A DNA stretch of 64,000 nt from an uncultured Prevotella sp. (GCA_946540435.1 CAMNII010000001.1:1-64000), one strand, 5' to 3'; positions 54,563-63,519 are shown, counted from the first letter of the stretch. Notes: generated by a model from the sequence alone, not told the origin. Program-made: numbers and translations.

Positions 54563-55741
54563 TTATTTCTTTTGCTGGTTCTTCTGATTGTTTCGCGGAC
54601 GAGGCATGAAGGGATTAGCCGCCTGCTGTTCTTCATCGGCTTCAACACTGCTGAAAGTAAAATCAGTCAGTACCTCCGTGTTCTCACTGATACCACTGAC
54701 GATTTCTGTCAATGTGCCATTGCTGGTTCCGGTTTGAACGGCATGAGCTTTGAACACGCTGCCTTCAAGGGTCCACACCTTCGTCTGTGCTTCTACATCT
54801 TCGATGGTCTGGCCCTCTGTCAGGATGGCGTCATTGGGCATAAAGCGCAGGGCCTTGTTGGGAACGGCCAGCACACCATTCTTCTCCAACGTATAGATCG
54901 TGACATTCGCGGTTAGACCTGGCTTCAACTTGAGGTCGTTGTTCGGTGCCGAGATAACCACCTCATAGGTGACGACATTGCTCTCTGTCGTGGCCTGCTG
55001 GCGCACTTGCGTAACTCTACCTTCAAAAGCGTCATCGGGAAAGGCGTCTACCGTAAAACTTACGCGCTGACCTTCCATGACACCTCCTATATCGGCTTCG
55101 TCAATATCGGCAATGACCCGCATATTCGTGAGGTCTTGGGCAATGACGAACAGCTCGGGCGTAGAGAATGAAGAAGCCACCGTCTGCCCTTCTTCCACGG
55201 ATTTAGAAAGTACGACGCCGTCGATTGGCGAGGTGATGGTGGCATATCCGAGATTAGTCTGTGCCCGCTGTACTTCCTCCCGGGCCGAGGCTACCTGATT
55301 CTTTGCCTGCACATAAGCAAGGTTCGCCTGTTCAAACTCGTCGGCACTCACCAATCCCTTGTCGTAGAGATTTTTGTATCGGTTGTAATTGGCTTGCTGA
55401 TAGTCAAGCGAACTCTGTGCAGTATTCTGATTGGCCTTTGCCGCATTCAGCTGACTAATCAGATTGGTTTTGTCAAGTTCAGCGATAACCTGTCCTTTTT
55501 TCACATTTGAATTGTAGTCGACATACAACTTACTGACGATACCGCTCACCTGAGTTCCGACAGTGACCGACGTAACAGGTTCTATCGTACCTGTAGCCGT
55601 GATGCTGTTTTGGATGTTGGTGACAGCGACCTTCTCCGTAGAGAAACTGATTTCATGTTTCTTCTTGTTTCCCGATAATAGCCAAAAGGCGAGAATGATG
55701 GCTGCCACTGCGGCTATAATAAATCCAATCTTCTTGTTCAT
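54563..55741 (-). CDS. MacA/HlyD-like periplasmic adaptor protein
   Basis: This 392-residue protein is anchored by an N-terminal helix (GFIIAAVAAIILAFWLL). It then shows a split lipoyl (barrel-sandwich) domain (VTVGTQVSGIVSKLYVDYNSNVKKG, then SPIDGVVLSKSVEEGQTV) around a coiled coil, a beta-barrel and a membrane-proximal domain. The C-terminus is Gln/Asn/Lys-rich. It bridges the MacB-type permease and the outer-membrane channel encoded on either side. Confidence 0.93.
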   Translation of the reverse strand: MNKKIGFIIAAVAAIILAFWLLSGNKKKHEISFSTEKVAVTNIQNSITATGTIEPVTSVTVGTQVSGIVSKLYVDYNSNVKKGQVIAELDKTNLISQLNAAKANQNTAQSSLDYQQANYNRYKNLYDKGLVSADEFEQANLAYVQAKNQVASAREEVQRAQTNLGYATITSPIDGVVLSKSVEEGQTVASSFSTPELFVIAQDLTNMRVIADIDEADIGGVMEGQRVSFTVDAFPDDAFEGRVTQVRQQATTESNVVTYEVVISAPNNDLKLKPGLTANVTIYTLEKNGVLAVPNKALRFMPNDAILTEGQTIEDVEAQTKVWTLEGSVFKAHAVQTGTSNGTLTEIVSGISENTEVLTDFTFSSVEADEEQQAANPFMPRPRNNQKNQQKK

Positions 55742-55796
55742 ATATCAATATAATCTTATTATGTTGACAAATCAGTTGACGACGTCATTAACGCCT

Positions 55797-57134
55797 TTAC
55801 AATTCTCCATTCTGATAGAAGTTCAGCATGCTGATGTTCAATATGGTGAGATATTTGCTTTGCAGTTCAGCTTGCTGGGCTTGCAGGAATTTATCCCTGC
55901 TCTGCATGAGTTCTACGGTATTGATCATTTTCTGGTTGAACTTCTCATTGGCCAGCCGGAAACTCTCTTGAGCACTTTCGGTATTTGCCTTTGCTGCAGT
56001 GAATTTATTCTGATTGGTAACAGCCTGAAGCCAATAGTCCTCAATAGTAGAATAGAGGGTTGTCTGCTTGTCTTTCAAATCCAGCAGGTAACCTTCCCGC
56101 TGTATTTTTGCCTTGTTGATGGATGTCTTGGCTTGTCGGTTGTCAAAGAGCGGGATGCTCAGCGACACGCCGGCTCCGACGTCGAAGTTTGTCTTCATCT
56201 GAGAACCCCAGGCCTTGTCGCTCATCGATGAGGTGCTGGTGAATGCACTTCCTGAGACGCCTATCGTGGGAAGGCGCTGTGCTTTCGCACTCTTAAGCGC
56301 CAGTTCACTACTCTCTATTGCCAACTGGGCATTAAGGATTTCCGGGCGACGGCTCAACGCACTTTCATACACGTCGTGCATGACGGGAACAGTTTCAAGT
56401 GCCATCTCGTCGGTGGTCTGCGGAGTGACGATTTCAAACTCCTCTTCATCGACCAACTGCAGGAGTTGCTTGAGTTGCCGCCGATAGTTCCTGGCGTTAC
56501 TCTCTGCTTCAACGACATTGTACTCATCCTGGGCACGTTGGGCAACGAGTTGTGCCAAGTCGGCCTTGCTCATTTTTCCTTCAGCCTGAATGCTACGTCC
56601 GGACTCTTCGTTAGCGATGCTGGTCTCCAGGCTGGCCTTATTCACCTTAATGGCTTCGTCGATATATAAGATCTGAACGAACAGCTGTGCTATCTGCTCT
56701 ATCAGTTGATTAGCCGTCGTGGCTGAATCCAACTCAGCCTGCTCTGCTGCTATCTTATTCATTTTGACGGCATTCGTGTTCCGTCCTCCATTCCATACCG
56801 TCCAATTCGCACTAATGCCGTATGAGCCGTTATAATACGTCTTGTCCACGCTCGACTGCACGTATCCATTCTGCACCGATGCCTGCGAGCTGTTTGGCCA
56901 CGGGCGATAGGTGACGTTCTGCGAGGAAGAAGCCGACAACGATGGCAGTAATGCAGCCTGACTCATGGCTATATCTTCTTGGGCGGACATCTTCTGCAGC
57001 AATGATTTCTTCAGGGTGATATTATTCTGAATGGCATATGCTATGCATTCTTTTAACGTCCATTGCTTTGCATGGACATCTTGCGTTAATCCCAACAACA
57101 GAATGGCAAGCAAGATAAGGGTCGGCTTTCTCAT
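55797..57134 (-). CDS. TolC-family outer membrane channel protein
   Basis: This 445-residue protein has a signal peptide ending near VHAKQW, then two OEP repeats: WTLKECIAYAIQNNITLKKS, and later LEDYW-type coiled segments such as SRRPEILNAQLAIESSELALKSAKAQRLPTIG. It forms the outer-membrane exit duct of the tripartite exporter. It is the first gene of the operon; I found no clear TAnnTTTG box in the 95 bases upstream. Confidence 0.93.
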   Translation of the reverse strand: MRKPTLILLAILLLGLTQDVHAKQWTLKECIAYAIQNNITLKKSLLQKMSAQEDIAMSQAALLPSLSASSSQNVTYRPWPNSSQASVQNGYVQSSVDKTYYNGSYGISANWTVWNGGRNTNAVKMNKIAAEQAELDSATTANQLIEQIAQLFVQILYIDEAIKVNKASLETSIANEESGRSIQAEGKMSKADLAQLVAQRAQDEYNVVEAESNARNYRRQLKQLLQLVDEEEFEIVTPQTTDEMALETVPVMHDVYESALSRRPEILNAQLAIESSELALKSAKAQRLPTIGVSGSAFTSTSSMSDKAWGSQMKTNFDVGAGVSLSIPLFDNRQAKTSINKAKIQREGYLLDLKDKQTTLYSTIEDYWLQAVTNQNKFTAAKANTESAQESFRLANEKFNQKMINTVELMQSRDKFLQAQQAELQSKYLTILNISMLNFYQNGEL

Positions 57135-57229
57135 ATTAATAAATGATGAATTGTTCTTTTTTCCCGATATATACCTTTAAGACGACGACCACTGGGAAAT
57201 GGTTTATGCAGTAAGGCGATAATTAACAT

Positions 57230-57835
57230 TTATTGTGCAAAATGCTGCAGTCTTGCGATATACTTCCCGAGAATGTCAAATTCAATGTTAACGACAGTTC
57301 CTACCGTGATATATGCGAAATTAGTCACTTCACGCGTGAACGGGATGATAGCGACAGTGAATTGATTATCCGTAGGCTCACAGACGGTCAGTGAGACGCC
57401 ATTAACAGTAACCGAGCCTTTATCAACCGTGAAATATCCGCGGCGAGCCATCGAGGGTGAAGAGTCATACTCAAAAGTGAAATAGGTCGACCCTTCTGCA
57501 TCACGCATGGCGACACAACGCGCCGTCTGGTCAACATGTCCCTGAACGATATGTCCGTCGAGCCTGCCATTCATCAGCATCGAACGTTCTACATTTACAT
57601 GGTCACCGACTTTCAGCAATCCAAGGTTAGAACGTTCCAGCGTTTCCTTCATGGCCGTGACCACATAGCTATCGCCTTCTATCCGGACAACCGTAAGACA
57701 GACACCGTTGTGGCTGACACTCTGATCAATTTTCAATTCATTAGTAAAGGAGCACTTCATCGTGAAATGAATATTCTCCTGCTCTTTTTGAATGGCGACA
57801 ACTTGTGCCATTTCCTCTACTATTCCGCTAAACAT
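57230..57835 (-). CDS. ribE: Riboflavin synthase (alpha subunit)
   Basis: This 201-residue enzyme dismutates two 6,7-dimethyl-8-ribityllumazines to riboflavin. It starts MFSGIVEEMAQV, the standard N-terminus, and has the internal lumazine-binding duplication: NGVCLTVVRI in the first half and NGVSLTVCEP in the second. A further in-frame upstream start (57931) would add 32 residues unlike the family. The gene has its own promoter about 250 bases upstream and no other riboflavin genes nearby. Confidence 0.95.
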   Translation of the reverse strand: MFSGIVEEMAQVVAIQKEQENIHFTMKCSFTNELKIDQSVSHNGVCLTVVRIEGDSYVVTAMKETLERSNLGLLKVGDHVNVERSMLMNGRLDGHIVQGHVDQTARCVAMRDAEGSTYFTFEYDSSPSMARRGYFTVDKGSVTVNGVSLTVCEPTDNQFTVAIIPFTREVTNFAYITVGTVVNIEFDILGKYIARLQHFAQ

Positions 57836-58165
57836 GGTGTGACTGTTATCTGTAAATAAATGTAAATAAAAAAAGGGGTGCCCGGCGATGTGATGAAACT
57901 CCGATAATTGAAATTGGTGAGTGCCCTGCATCGTTGTAATCCACCGGTCCTAAACGACTTACCTCCTATAAAGAAGATTATGTGGCCCGCCATTGAATGC
58001 GAGGAGCGTTCTCGGATTTTCTTTGGTTATTTGATGAGTATCCCTATCTGATCCGGCGCAACCCTTATATGAATATTTTTTGCAAAGATAGTGTTTTTTT
58101 CTTTATTCGCCAAAAAAACACGATATTATTTTAGTTTACGGGCATTAAGTTCCCCAAAAAGTATG
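57836..58165 (-). other. 330-base region holding the ribE promoter and a leader of about 240 bases
   Basis: On the minus strand a good promoter (58083-58114) is followed by about 240 transcribed bases before the ribE ATG. The leader contains an AGGAGG-like stretch and a run of seven T residues about 30 bases before the start. I do not recognise an FMN riboswitch consensus. It may be an unrecognised regulatory RNA, or partly a small RNA gene. Confidence 0.5.
58083..58114 (-). promoter_or_regulatory. Promoter (TTTG-N20-TATCTTTG) for ribE
   Basis: On the minus strand TTTG (58111-58114) and TATCTTTG (58083-58090) are 20 bases apart, close to consensus, yet the ATG is about 250 bases away. Confidence 0.75.
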
Positions 58166-58648
58166 TTATACTATCTTATATCGGATACGGAACTGCCGAC
58201 TGTCATTATCCCAGTTGGTGCCCAGCATTTCAAATTTTCCTATCTGACCGGTACTGCGGACATGCTTGCCGATACACGGACAGACATCATAGTCACCGAT
58301 ACGCACCAAACGCACGTACTCGCTATCGTTCGTCGGGAGACGATCAAGGGAGATACGGCTGTCAGGTGTTCCCTCTGGAGCATTTTCGATAAGCTGCCGC
58401 ACCTCTTCGCGCGTCATCTCCTCAAAAGTCACTGGCATGTCCTCGGCTATCAGTCGGTTCATCTCGTTTTCTATGGCCTGCTCTTCTTTCCTATCTGGCT
58501 TATGGTCGATGATCCATGTCATTTTGCTTTTCTTCCGCTCGATATGGGCATCATGACTTCTTTCGCAACCATACATCCGTTGCATCAGCTGATTAAGCAG
58601 ATGCTCGGCCGTATGGGCAGGCGGAAAGGCTGTGTCTCGTTCTTCCAT
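58166..58648 (-). CDS. Free-standing alanyl-tRNA editing protein (AlaX-like)
   Basis: This 160-residue protein resembles the editing (SAD) domain of alanyl-tRNA synthetase. It carries the zinc ligands H12 and H16 (AHTAEHLL) and C125 and H129 (CPCIGKHV). Such proteins hydrolyse Ser-tRNA-Ala or similar mischarged tRNAs in trans. It is the third gene after fabD and the amylase gene, 44 bases past the latter. A full alaS with its own editing domain is elsewhere in the window, so this is a second layer. Confidence 0.87.
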   Translation of the reverse strand: MEERDTAFPPAHTAEHLLNQLMQRMYGCERSHDAHIERKKSKMTWIIDHKPDRKEEQAIENEMNRLIAEDMPVTFEEMTREEVRQLIENAPEGTPDSRISLDRLPTNDSEYVRLVRIGDYDVCPCIGKHVRSTGQIGKFEMLGTNWDNDSRQFRIRYKIV

Positions 58649-58692
58649 AACTCGTTATGTACTTACCGTTTACCTTCTTTATACTTAACTCT

Positions 58693-60252
58693 TTATAAAG
58701 CAAACTTATACACTCTCCCACTCCTGGCAGGAACGATGGTTTCAACAGGACTATCGGTAGAGAGCGACAATGTAGAAGCTTCTGAGGTTATCAGGTCAAC
58801 GGCCTGATAGGTACCCTTTTCCATCTGAAGATAGTCGAAGGCATGCTGGGGGATATTCACCTTGCAAGGAAGGTCCTCGTCGGCAAAGTTGACAACGACA
58901 AGTATTGTGTCTTTACCGCTCTTTCGGATAAACGCATACAGCCGAGTGTCATCGAAGGATTCTGAGTAGCCGTTGACATACATAAGATCGAAGAAGCGTC
59001 CCTGGCTGATAGACTGCTCCTCTGTTGCGATATGCAGCAGGCGGGTGTAGCTGTCGCGGAGCTTCTGCTCGTCAGCAGTGAGGCGGTTTTCATAGTTGCG
59101 GCATAACGACCCTACTGTCCAATAGTCGAAGATTGTAGTTCTGCCGTCGCACCCGCTAAACCCTTCCACATCCATACCAGGCTCACCCAGTTCCTGTCCC
59201 ATATAGATCATGAAGGGATTCGACTGGAGAAGGATACTGACCATAGCGGCAGGCAAAGCCTTGTGGGCAGCGCCTCCGACGAAGAAGTCGGAAGCAATAC
59301 GCTGTTCATCGTGATTTTCGAGGAAGTAGAGCATATGACCGCTGATGTCATCGGTTGCCTGCCATTGCCATGTGATGTCGCGAGCGGGGCGTCTGTGGAT
59401 TGTCACGTCGCGCAGGCAGTCGTACATCCCCACTTTGTCGTACAGATAGTCGAACCCGCTCCGGATATAATCGCGATACAGGCGGGGATTATATACTTCT
59501 GCAATAAACAGCAGTTGAGGATATTGCGCCTTTACCTTTCCAATGGCATATGTCCAAAATGCCGTTGTCACCATCTCTGCCATGTCGCAGCGGAAGGCGT
59601 CAACGCCCTTGGAAGCCCAGAACATCAAGATGGCAACCATCTTCTCCCAAGTGTCATGATGCTCGTAGTTCAACTTGACGGTCTCATACCAGTCGTTCAT
59701 GGATGGGCTGGTGTGAAAGACATCGTTGCCTGTTGCGCGAGCCGGACGTTCATGATAACTCCCTATATTAATCTCTCCATCTATCAGGTAGAAATTCTCA
59801 TCATCCATGTCGCGTGCACCTTCAGGAAGGCAAACCGACCGATACTCACGCGCCACATGATTGGGTACAAAGTCCATGACTACCTTCATCCCGCACTGAT
59901 GAGTACGCGAGATAAGGGCTTCCCACTCCTGCATCCTGTCAGGAATGCTGGTGGCCAAGTCTGGGTCTACGTCATAATAATCGGTAATGGCATACGGTGA
60001 CCCAGCCTCCCCCTTGACGATATCTGCATTCTGCCTCGGAATACCATAGGCGGAGTAATCGGTCTTTGTTGCATGCCGGAGAACACCCGTATACCAGACA
60101 TGCGTTATTCCCAACTCACGGATTCTCAACAGCACATCGGTAGTGATATCGTTCATCTTACCGCAACCACAATCAACAATCGACCCGCCAGTAATGTTTT
60201 GGCAGGTTCGATTGGTATAGAGTCGCGGTAAAAGCTGATAGATGGTCATCAT
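58693..60252 (-). CDS. Cytoplasmic GH13 alpha-amylase family glycosidase
   Basis: This 519-residue protein has no signal peptide. GH13 motifs are present: DFVPNH at 127-132, the nucleophile D223 in FRCDMAE, the acid/base E252 in FIAEVYN and D315 in NHDEQR, followed by a C-terminal beta domain. It presumably acts on intracellular malto-oligosaccharides or glycogen. The start is 5 bases after the fabD stop, so it is co-transcribed with fatty-acid synthesis and tRNA-editing genes, an unusual set. Confidence 0.9.
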   Translation of the reverse strand: MMTIYQLLPRLYTNRTCQNITGGSIVDCGCGKMNDITTDVLLRIRELGITHVWYTGVLRHATKTDYSAYGIPRQNADIVKGEAGSPYAITDYYDVDPDLATSIPDRMQEWEALISRTHQCGMKVVMDFVPNHVAREYRSVCLPEGARDMDDENFYLIDGEINIGSYHERPARATGNDVFHTSPSMNDWYETVKLNYEHHDTWEKMVAILMFWASKGVDAFRCDMAEMVTTAFWTYAIGKVKAQYPQLLFIAEVYNPRLYRDYIRSGFDYLYDKVGMYDCLRDVTIHRRPARDITWQWQATDDISGHMLYFLENHDEQRIASDFFVGGAAHKALPAAMVSILLQSNPFMIYMGQELGEPGMDVEGFSGCDGRTTIFDYWTVGSLCRNYENRLTADEQKLRDSYTRLLHIATEEQSISQGRFFDLMYVNGYSESFDDTRLYAFIRKSGKDTILVVVNFADEDLPCKVNIPQHAFDYLQMEKGTYQAVDLITSEASTLSLSTDSPVETIVPARSGRVYKFAL

Positions 60253-60257
60253 AATTC

Positions 60258-61136
60258 TTAGCTATGTGCTGTCACATCCTTGCTGATGCGACCAATCATT
60301 CCTTGCAGAGCCTTGCCCGGTCCACATTCCGTAAAGTCAGTAGCACCGTCGGCAATCATATTCTGGACAGACTCCGTCCATCTGACAGAACTGGTAAGCT
60401 GTGCGATGAGGTTTGCCTTTATCTCCGAGGCCAAGGTATGAGGCTTGGCGTCGACATTCTGATAGATAGGCAACTGAGCATCATTAAACGCCGTTGACTC
60501 AATGGCTGCAGCGAGTTCGTCCTTTGCCGGCTGCATCAGCGGGGAATGGAATGCACCGCCGACTTTCAGCGGCAGGGCACGCTTGGCTCCTGCTGCCTTC
60601 AGCATCTCACAGGCCTCGTTGACTCCTTCAACGCTTCCGGAAATAACCAGCTGACCGGGGCAGTTGAAATTAGCGGCAACGACCACGTTACCTTTTGCAG
60701 ACACTTCTTCACAGATCTTCACAATGGTCTCGTCGGGTAAACCGATGACAGCAGCCATCGTACCCTGGCATATCTCACAAGCCTTCTGCATTGCCATGGC
60801 ACGAGCATAGACCAGCCGAAGGGCATCCTCAAACGAGAGGGCGCCGGCTACCACCAGTGCTGAAAATTCACCGAGCGAATGGCCTGCCACCATATCCGGT
60901 TTGACAGTATCGGCACATAATGCGGTAATCACGCTATGCAGGAATACGGCAGGTTGAGTGACTTTCGTCTCCCGGAGTTCCTCGTCTGTTCCGTTGAACA
61001 TAATATCGGTAATGCGATAGCCAAGAATGTCGTTGGCTTTGTCAAACAGTTCTTTGGCAAGACTATTTTGCTCATACAGGTCTTTACCCATACCTGAGAA
61101 TTGGGCTCCCTGTCCAGGGAAAACAAATGCTTTCAT
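60258..61136 (-). CDS. fabD: Malonyl-CoA:acyl carrier protein transacylase
   Basis: This 292-residue enzyme loads malonyl groups onto ACP for fatty acid synthesis. It begins MKAFVFPGQGAQFSGMG. The active-site serine is S87 in GHSLGEFSAL and the catalytic histidine H197 in GAFHSPLM. It is first of an operon with GH13 and alaX and has a strong promoter overlapped by a palindrome. Confidence 0.95.
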   Translation of the reverse strand: MKAFVFPGQGAQFSGMGKDLYEQNSLAKELFDKANDILGYRITDIMFNGTDEELRETKVTQPAVFLHSVITALCADTVKPDMVAGHSLGEFSALVVAGALSFEDALRLVYARAMAMQKACEICQGTMAAVIGLPDETIVKICEEVSAKGNVVVAANFNCPGQLVISGSVEGVNEACEMLKAAGAKRALPLKVGGAFHSPLMQPAKDELAAAIESTAFNDAQLPIYQNVDAKPHTLASEIKANLIAQLTSSVRWTESVQNMIADGATDFTECGPGKALQGMIGRISKDVTAHS

Positions 61137-61203
61137 CTTATATTTCTTTATTTATTGTGATTCCGTGCAATAATGCAAACAGGTCTTTCTTTGAACCTGC
61201 CTG

Positions 61204-61234
61204 CAAAGATACAAATAAGTGAGCGAATAACAAA
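61204..61234 (-). promoter_or_regulatory. Promoter (TTTG-N19-TATCTTTG) for fabD
   Basis: On the minus strand TTTG (61231-61234) and TATCTTTG (61204-61211) are exactly 19 bases apart, a consensus promoter, with about 60 bases of leader. Confidence 0.8.
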
Positions 61235-61247
61235 ATTTATTCGCTCA
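61220..61247. promoter_or_regulatory. Palindrome centred on the fabD -33 element
   Basis: TGAGCGAATAA (61220-61230) pairs with TTATTCGCTCA (61237-61247) around the loop CAAAAT, and the -33 TTTG lies in that loop. It may be an operator; alternatively it is the terminator of the upstream methyltransferase gene, though no T run follows. Confidence 0.5.
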
Positions 61248-61351
61248 TTTTCTATCTTTTGCACCTTCCCGTGCAAGTAGAACGACATGGGAGTGCTCTA
61301 TTATATCCTTCGGAAAGGCACGACAAACACATCACTCCAAGAAAAAAGCTT

Positions 61352-62140
61352 TTAGAGGATCGTTCTTTGCCTTACGGCCTCGAAGAGTAAAATGGCAGCA
61401 GAGACAGATACATTCAGCGAGTCGAGTCGACCCATCATGGGGATGCGGATATGGGCATCGGCTGCCTCACGCCACAAAGGAGACAACCCTACCGACTCTG
61501 TTCCCATGACGATAGCAGTCGGTCCGGTCATGGGCGTATCATAGTAGAGCCGGGAATCCTGAAGCTGCGCGGTAAGAATTCTGACGTTATGGGCTTTTAA
61601 GAACTGAATACATTCCTCCGAAGAACACACTGCCGTGGGGACGGTAAAAACGGCCCCTATGGAAGCACGGATAAGATTGGGATTGTAGAGGTCGGTCAAC
61701 GGATCGCAGATGATGACGGCATCAGCCTTTGCTGCATCTGCCGACCGCAAGACAGCTCCAAGGTTGCCTGGTTTCTCAACACGCTCCAAGATGATGAGTA
61801 GGGGATTGTCTGGTAAGATGAGTTGATCGAGACGATGGTCAACGGCCTTGACAACGGCCATGACACCTTCTGTTCCACCACGATATGCCATCCGCTCATA
61901 CACTTGCGGCGTGACCTCATAGACAGTTGCTTGCGGCAAGTTGAAACGTCCGGCATACTCCTTACAGACAAAGATGCTATCCGCCTGATAGCCCATTTCC
62001 AAACAATGCTCAAGTTCCCGTTGTCCCTCAACGACGAAGCTGTGTTCGTCTTTCCTTAAGGACGACTTCTGCTGTAAGGCCATCACGTGCTTCACACGCT
62101 GGTTTTGCAAACTGGTAATGATATCGTTATTCGTTTCCAT
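61352..62140 (-). CDS. TrmH/SpoU family rRNA or tRNA 2'-O-methyltransferase
   Basis: This 262-residue protein has an N-terminal substrate-binding domain (RVKHVMALQQKSSLR, EHSFVVEGQRELEHCL) and a SPOUT knot with the C-terminal motifs IVMGTESVGLS and IPMMGRLDSLNVSVSAAILLFE. It methylates a ribose 2'-OH in RNA; the target base is not known. A TACATTTG box lies only 4 bases before the ATG. Confidence 0.9.
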   Translation of the reverse strand: METNNDIITSLQNQRVKHVMALQQKSSLRKDEHSFVVEGQRELEHCLEMGYQADSIFVCKEYAGRFNLPQATVYEVTPQVYERMAYRGGTEGVMAVVKAVDHRLDQLILPDNPLLIILERVEKPGNLGAVLRSADAAKADAVIICDPLTDLYNPNLIRASIGAVFTVPTAVCSSEECIQFLKAHNVRILTAQLQDSRLYYDTPMTGPTAIVMGTESVGLSPLWREAADAHIRIPMMGRLDSLNVSVSAAILLFEAVRQRTIL

Positions 62141-62144
62141 TGTT

Positions 62145-62152
62145 CAAATGTA
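62145..62152 (-). promoter_or_regulatory. Promoter -7 box (TACATTTG) adjoining the TrmH-type start codon
   Basis: TACATTTG on the minus strand ends 4 bases before the ATG at 62140. No TTTG is found at the correct distance, so support is moderate. Confidence 0.4.
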
Positions 62153-62167
62153 TTACCCCTGATGACA

Positions 62168-62227
62168 AAGAAAGAAATTACCAATCGATAAGCAGTTCCC
62201 TGACTAATCCTTGATAATTTCTTTCTT
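62168..62227 (-). terminator. Possible terminator of the NQR operon
   Basis: AAGAAAGAAATTA (62168-62180) is perfectly complementary to 62215-62227 (13 bp) with a 34-base spacer. It lies 20 bases beyond the nqrF stop. The stem is A/T-rich and lacks a clean T run. Confidence 0.4.
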
Positions 62228-62247
62228 CTTATCGGTGACGGTAACGA

Positions 62248-63513
62248 TTATCCGCCAAAGTTATCGTACATGATGCTTTCGGGATCTACGCCGAGAGAGT
62301 CGAGCATGGAGACCACAGCCTTCGACATGGGGCCGGGACCACACATGTAGTATTCAATGTCTTCAGGTGCCTCGTGATCTTTCAGATAAGTATTGTACAT
62401 CACCTGATGGACGAAGCCGGGCGTGTAGGCTACACCTGCAGCATCGGCAGCGGGGTCGGGACGGTCGAGGGCGAGGTGGAAGTGGAAGTTGGGGAACTCC
62501 TTCTCCAGTCCGAGGAAGTCCTCGAGGTAGAACACCTCGTTCAGTGCGCGTGCGCCGTAGAAGTAGTGCATCTCTCGGTCGCGCGTATTGAGGGTCTTCG
62601 TCATGTGCATAATCTGTGCACGCAGCGGAGCCATACCGGCGCCGCCCCCAACCCATATCATCTCCTTCTTCGAGTCGAAATGGGGATGGAAATCACCATA
62701 AGGTCCACTCATGATGACCTTGTCACCAGGTTTCAGCGAGAAGATATACGATGATGCAATACCCGGGTTAACATCCATGAAACCGGAACGGTCGGGCTTG
62801 AAGGGCGGTGTGGCAATACGCACGGTGAGCATAAAGACATCACCCTCTGCCGGATAGTTGGCCATGGAATAAGCACGGATAGTGTCTTGCGGATTCTTAC
62901 ACTTCAGGTCGAACATCTTGAACTTCTCCCATGCCGGCAGATACTCAGGTGTGATGAGGTCGCGGTCATAGTCGTTGTAGTCGATGCAATCGAAGGCAGG
63001 AATCTTGATTTGTGCATAAGAGCCTGGAAGGAAATCCATGTGGGCGCCAGCAGGCAGTTGCACCTTAAATTCCTTGATGAAGGTAGCCACGTTCTTGTTG
63101 GAAATGACCGTACACTCATACTCCTTTACGCCGAGTATGCTCTCGTCAACATGGAGTTTCAGGTCACCCTTGACCTTACACTGGCAACCGAGGCGCCAGC
63201 CGGCCTTTATTTCCTTACGGGTGAAGTGGGGACGCTCAGAGTCGAGGATTTCTCCCCCACCCTCCAGGACTTGTACTTTACACTGTCCGCACGAGGCTTT
63301 ACCGCCACAGGCAGAGGGCAGGAAGATGCCGTTTTCGTTGAGCGTGGCCATGACACTGTTGCCCTGAGGCACACTGATGGTGCGGTCGCCGTTGATTTCG
63401 ATATTCACGTTTCCGCTGGGGCTCAGATACTTCTTGGCCACGAGCAGGATAATCACCAGTAGTATGATTACAAGGAGAAAGACTCCTATACTATATGCTA
63501 TAAACTGTGCCAT
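62248..63513 (-). CDS. nqrF: Na+-translocating NADH:quinone reductase subunit F
   Basis: This 421-residue subunit admits electrons from NADH. An N-terminal membrane helix is followed by a 2Fe-2S domain with C69, C75, C78 and C110 (SACGGKASCGQCKV, RLGCQCKV), an FAD-binding domain (IRAYSMANYP) and an NADH-binding domain (MIWVGGGAGMAPLRAQI, YYMCGPGPM). The complex pumps sodium ions. It lies 6 bases after nqrE, as last gene of the nqr operon. Confidence 0.96.
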   Translation of the reverse strand: MAQFIAYSIGVFLLVIILLVIILLVAKKYLSPSGNVNIEINGDRTISVPQGNSVMATLNENGIFLPSACGGKASCGQCKVQVLEGGGEILDSERPHFTRKEIKAGWRLGCQCKVKGDLKLHVDESILGVKEYECTVISNKNVATFIKEFKVQLPAGAHMDFLPGSYAQIKIPAFDCIDYNDYDRDLITPEYLPAWEKFKMFDLKCKNPQDTIRAYSMANYPAEGDVFMLTVRIATPPFKPDRSGFMDVNPGIASSYIFSLKPGDKVIMSGPYGDFHPHFDSKKEMIWVGGGAGMAPLRAQIMHMTKTLNTRDREMHYFYGARALNEVFYLEDFLGLEKEFPNFHFHLALDRPDPAADAAGVAYTPGFVHQVMYNTYLKDHEAPEDIEYYMCGPGPMSKAVVSMLDSLGVDPESIMYDNFGG

Positions 63514-63519
63514 ACTTCA

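Noticed and set aside
57836..58090. FMN riboswitch in front of ribE
   Set aside because: An ACCGGTGG word in the leader recalls part of the consensus, but the surrounding conserved helices and the second half of the core are not present in order.
58091..58807. 238-codon plus-strand frame opposite alaX
   Set aside because: The minus-strand product has intact AlaX zinc ligands; the plus-strand frame crosses the ribE promoter and the end of the amylase gene.
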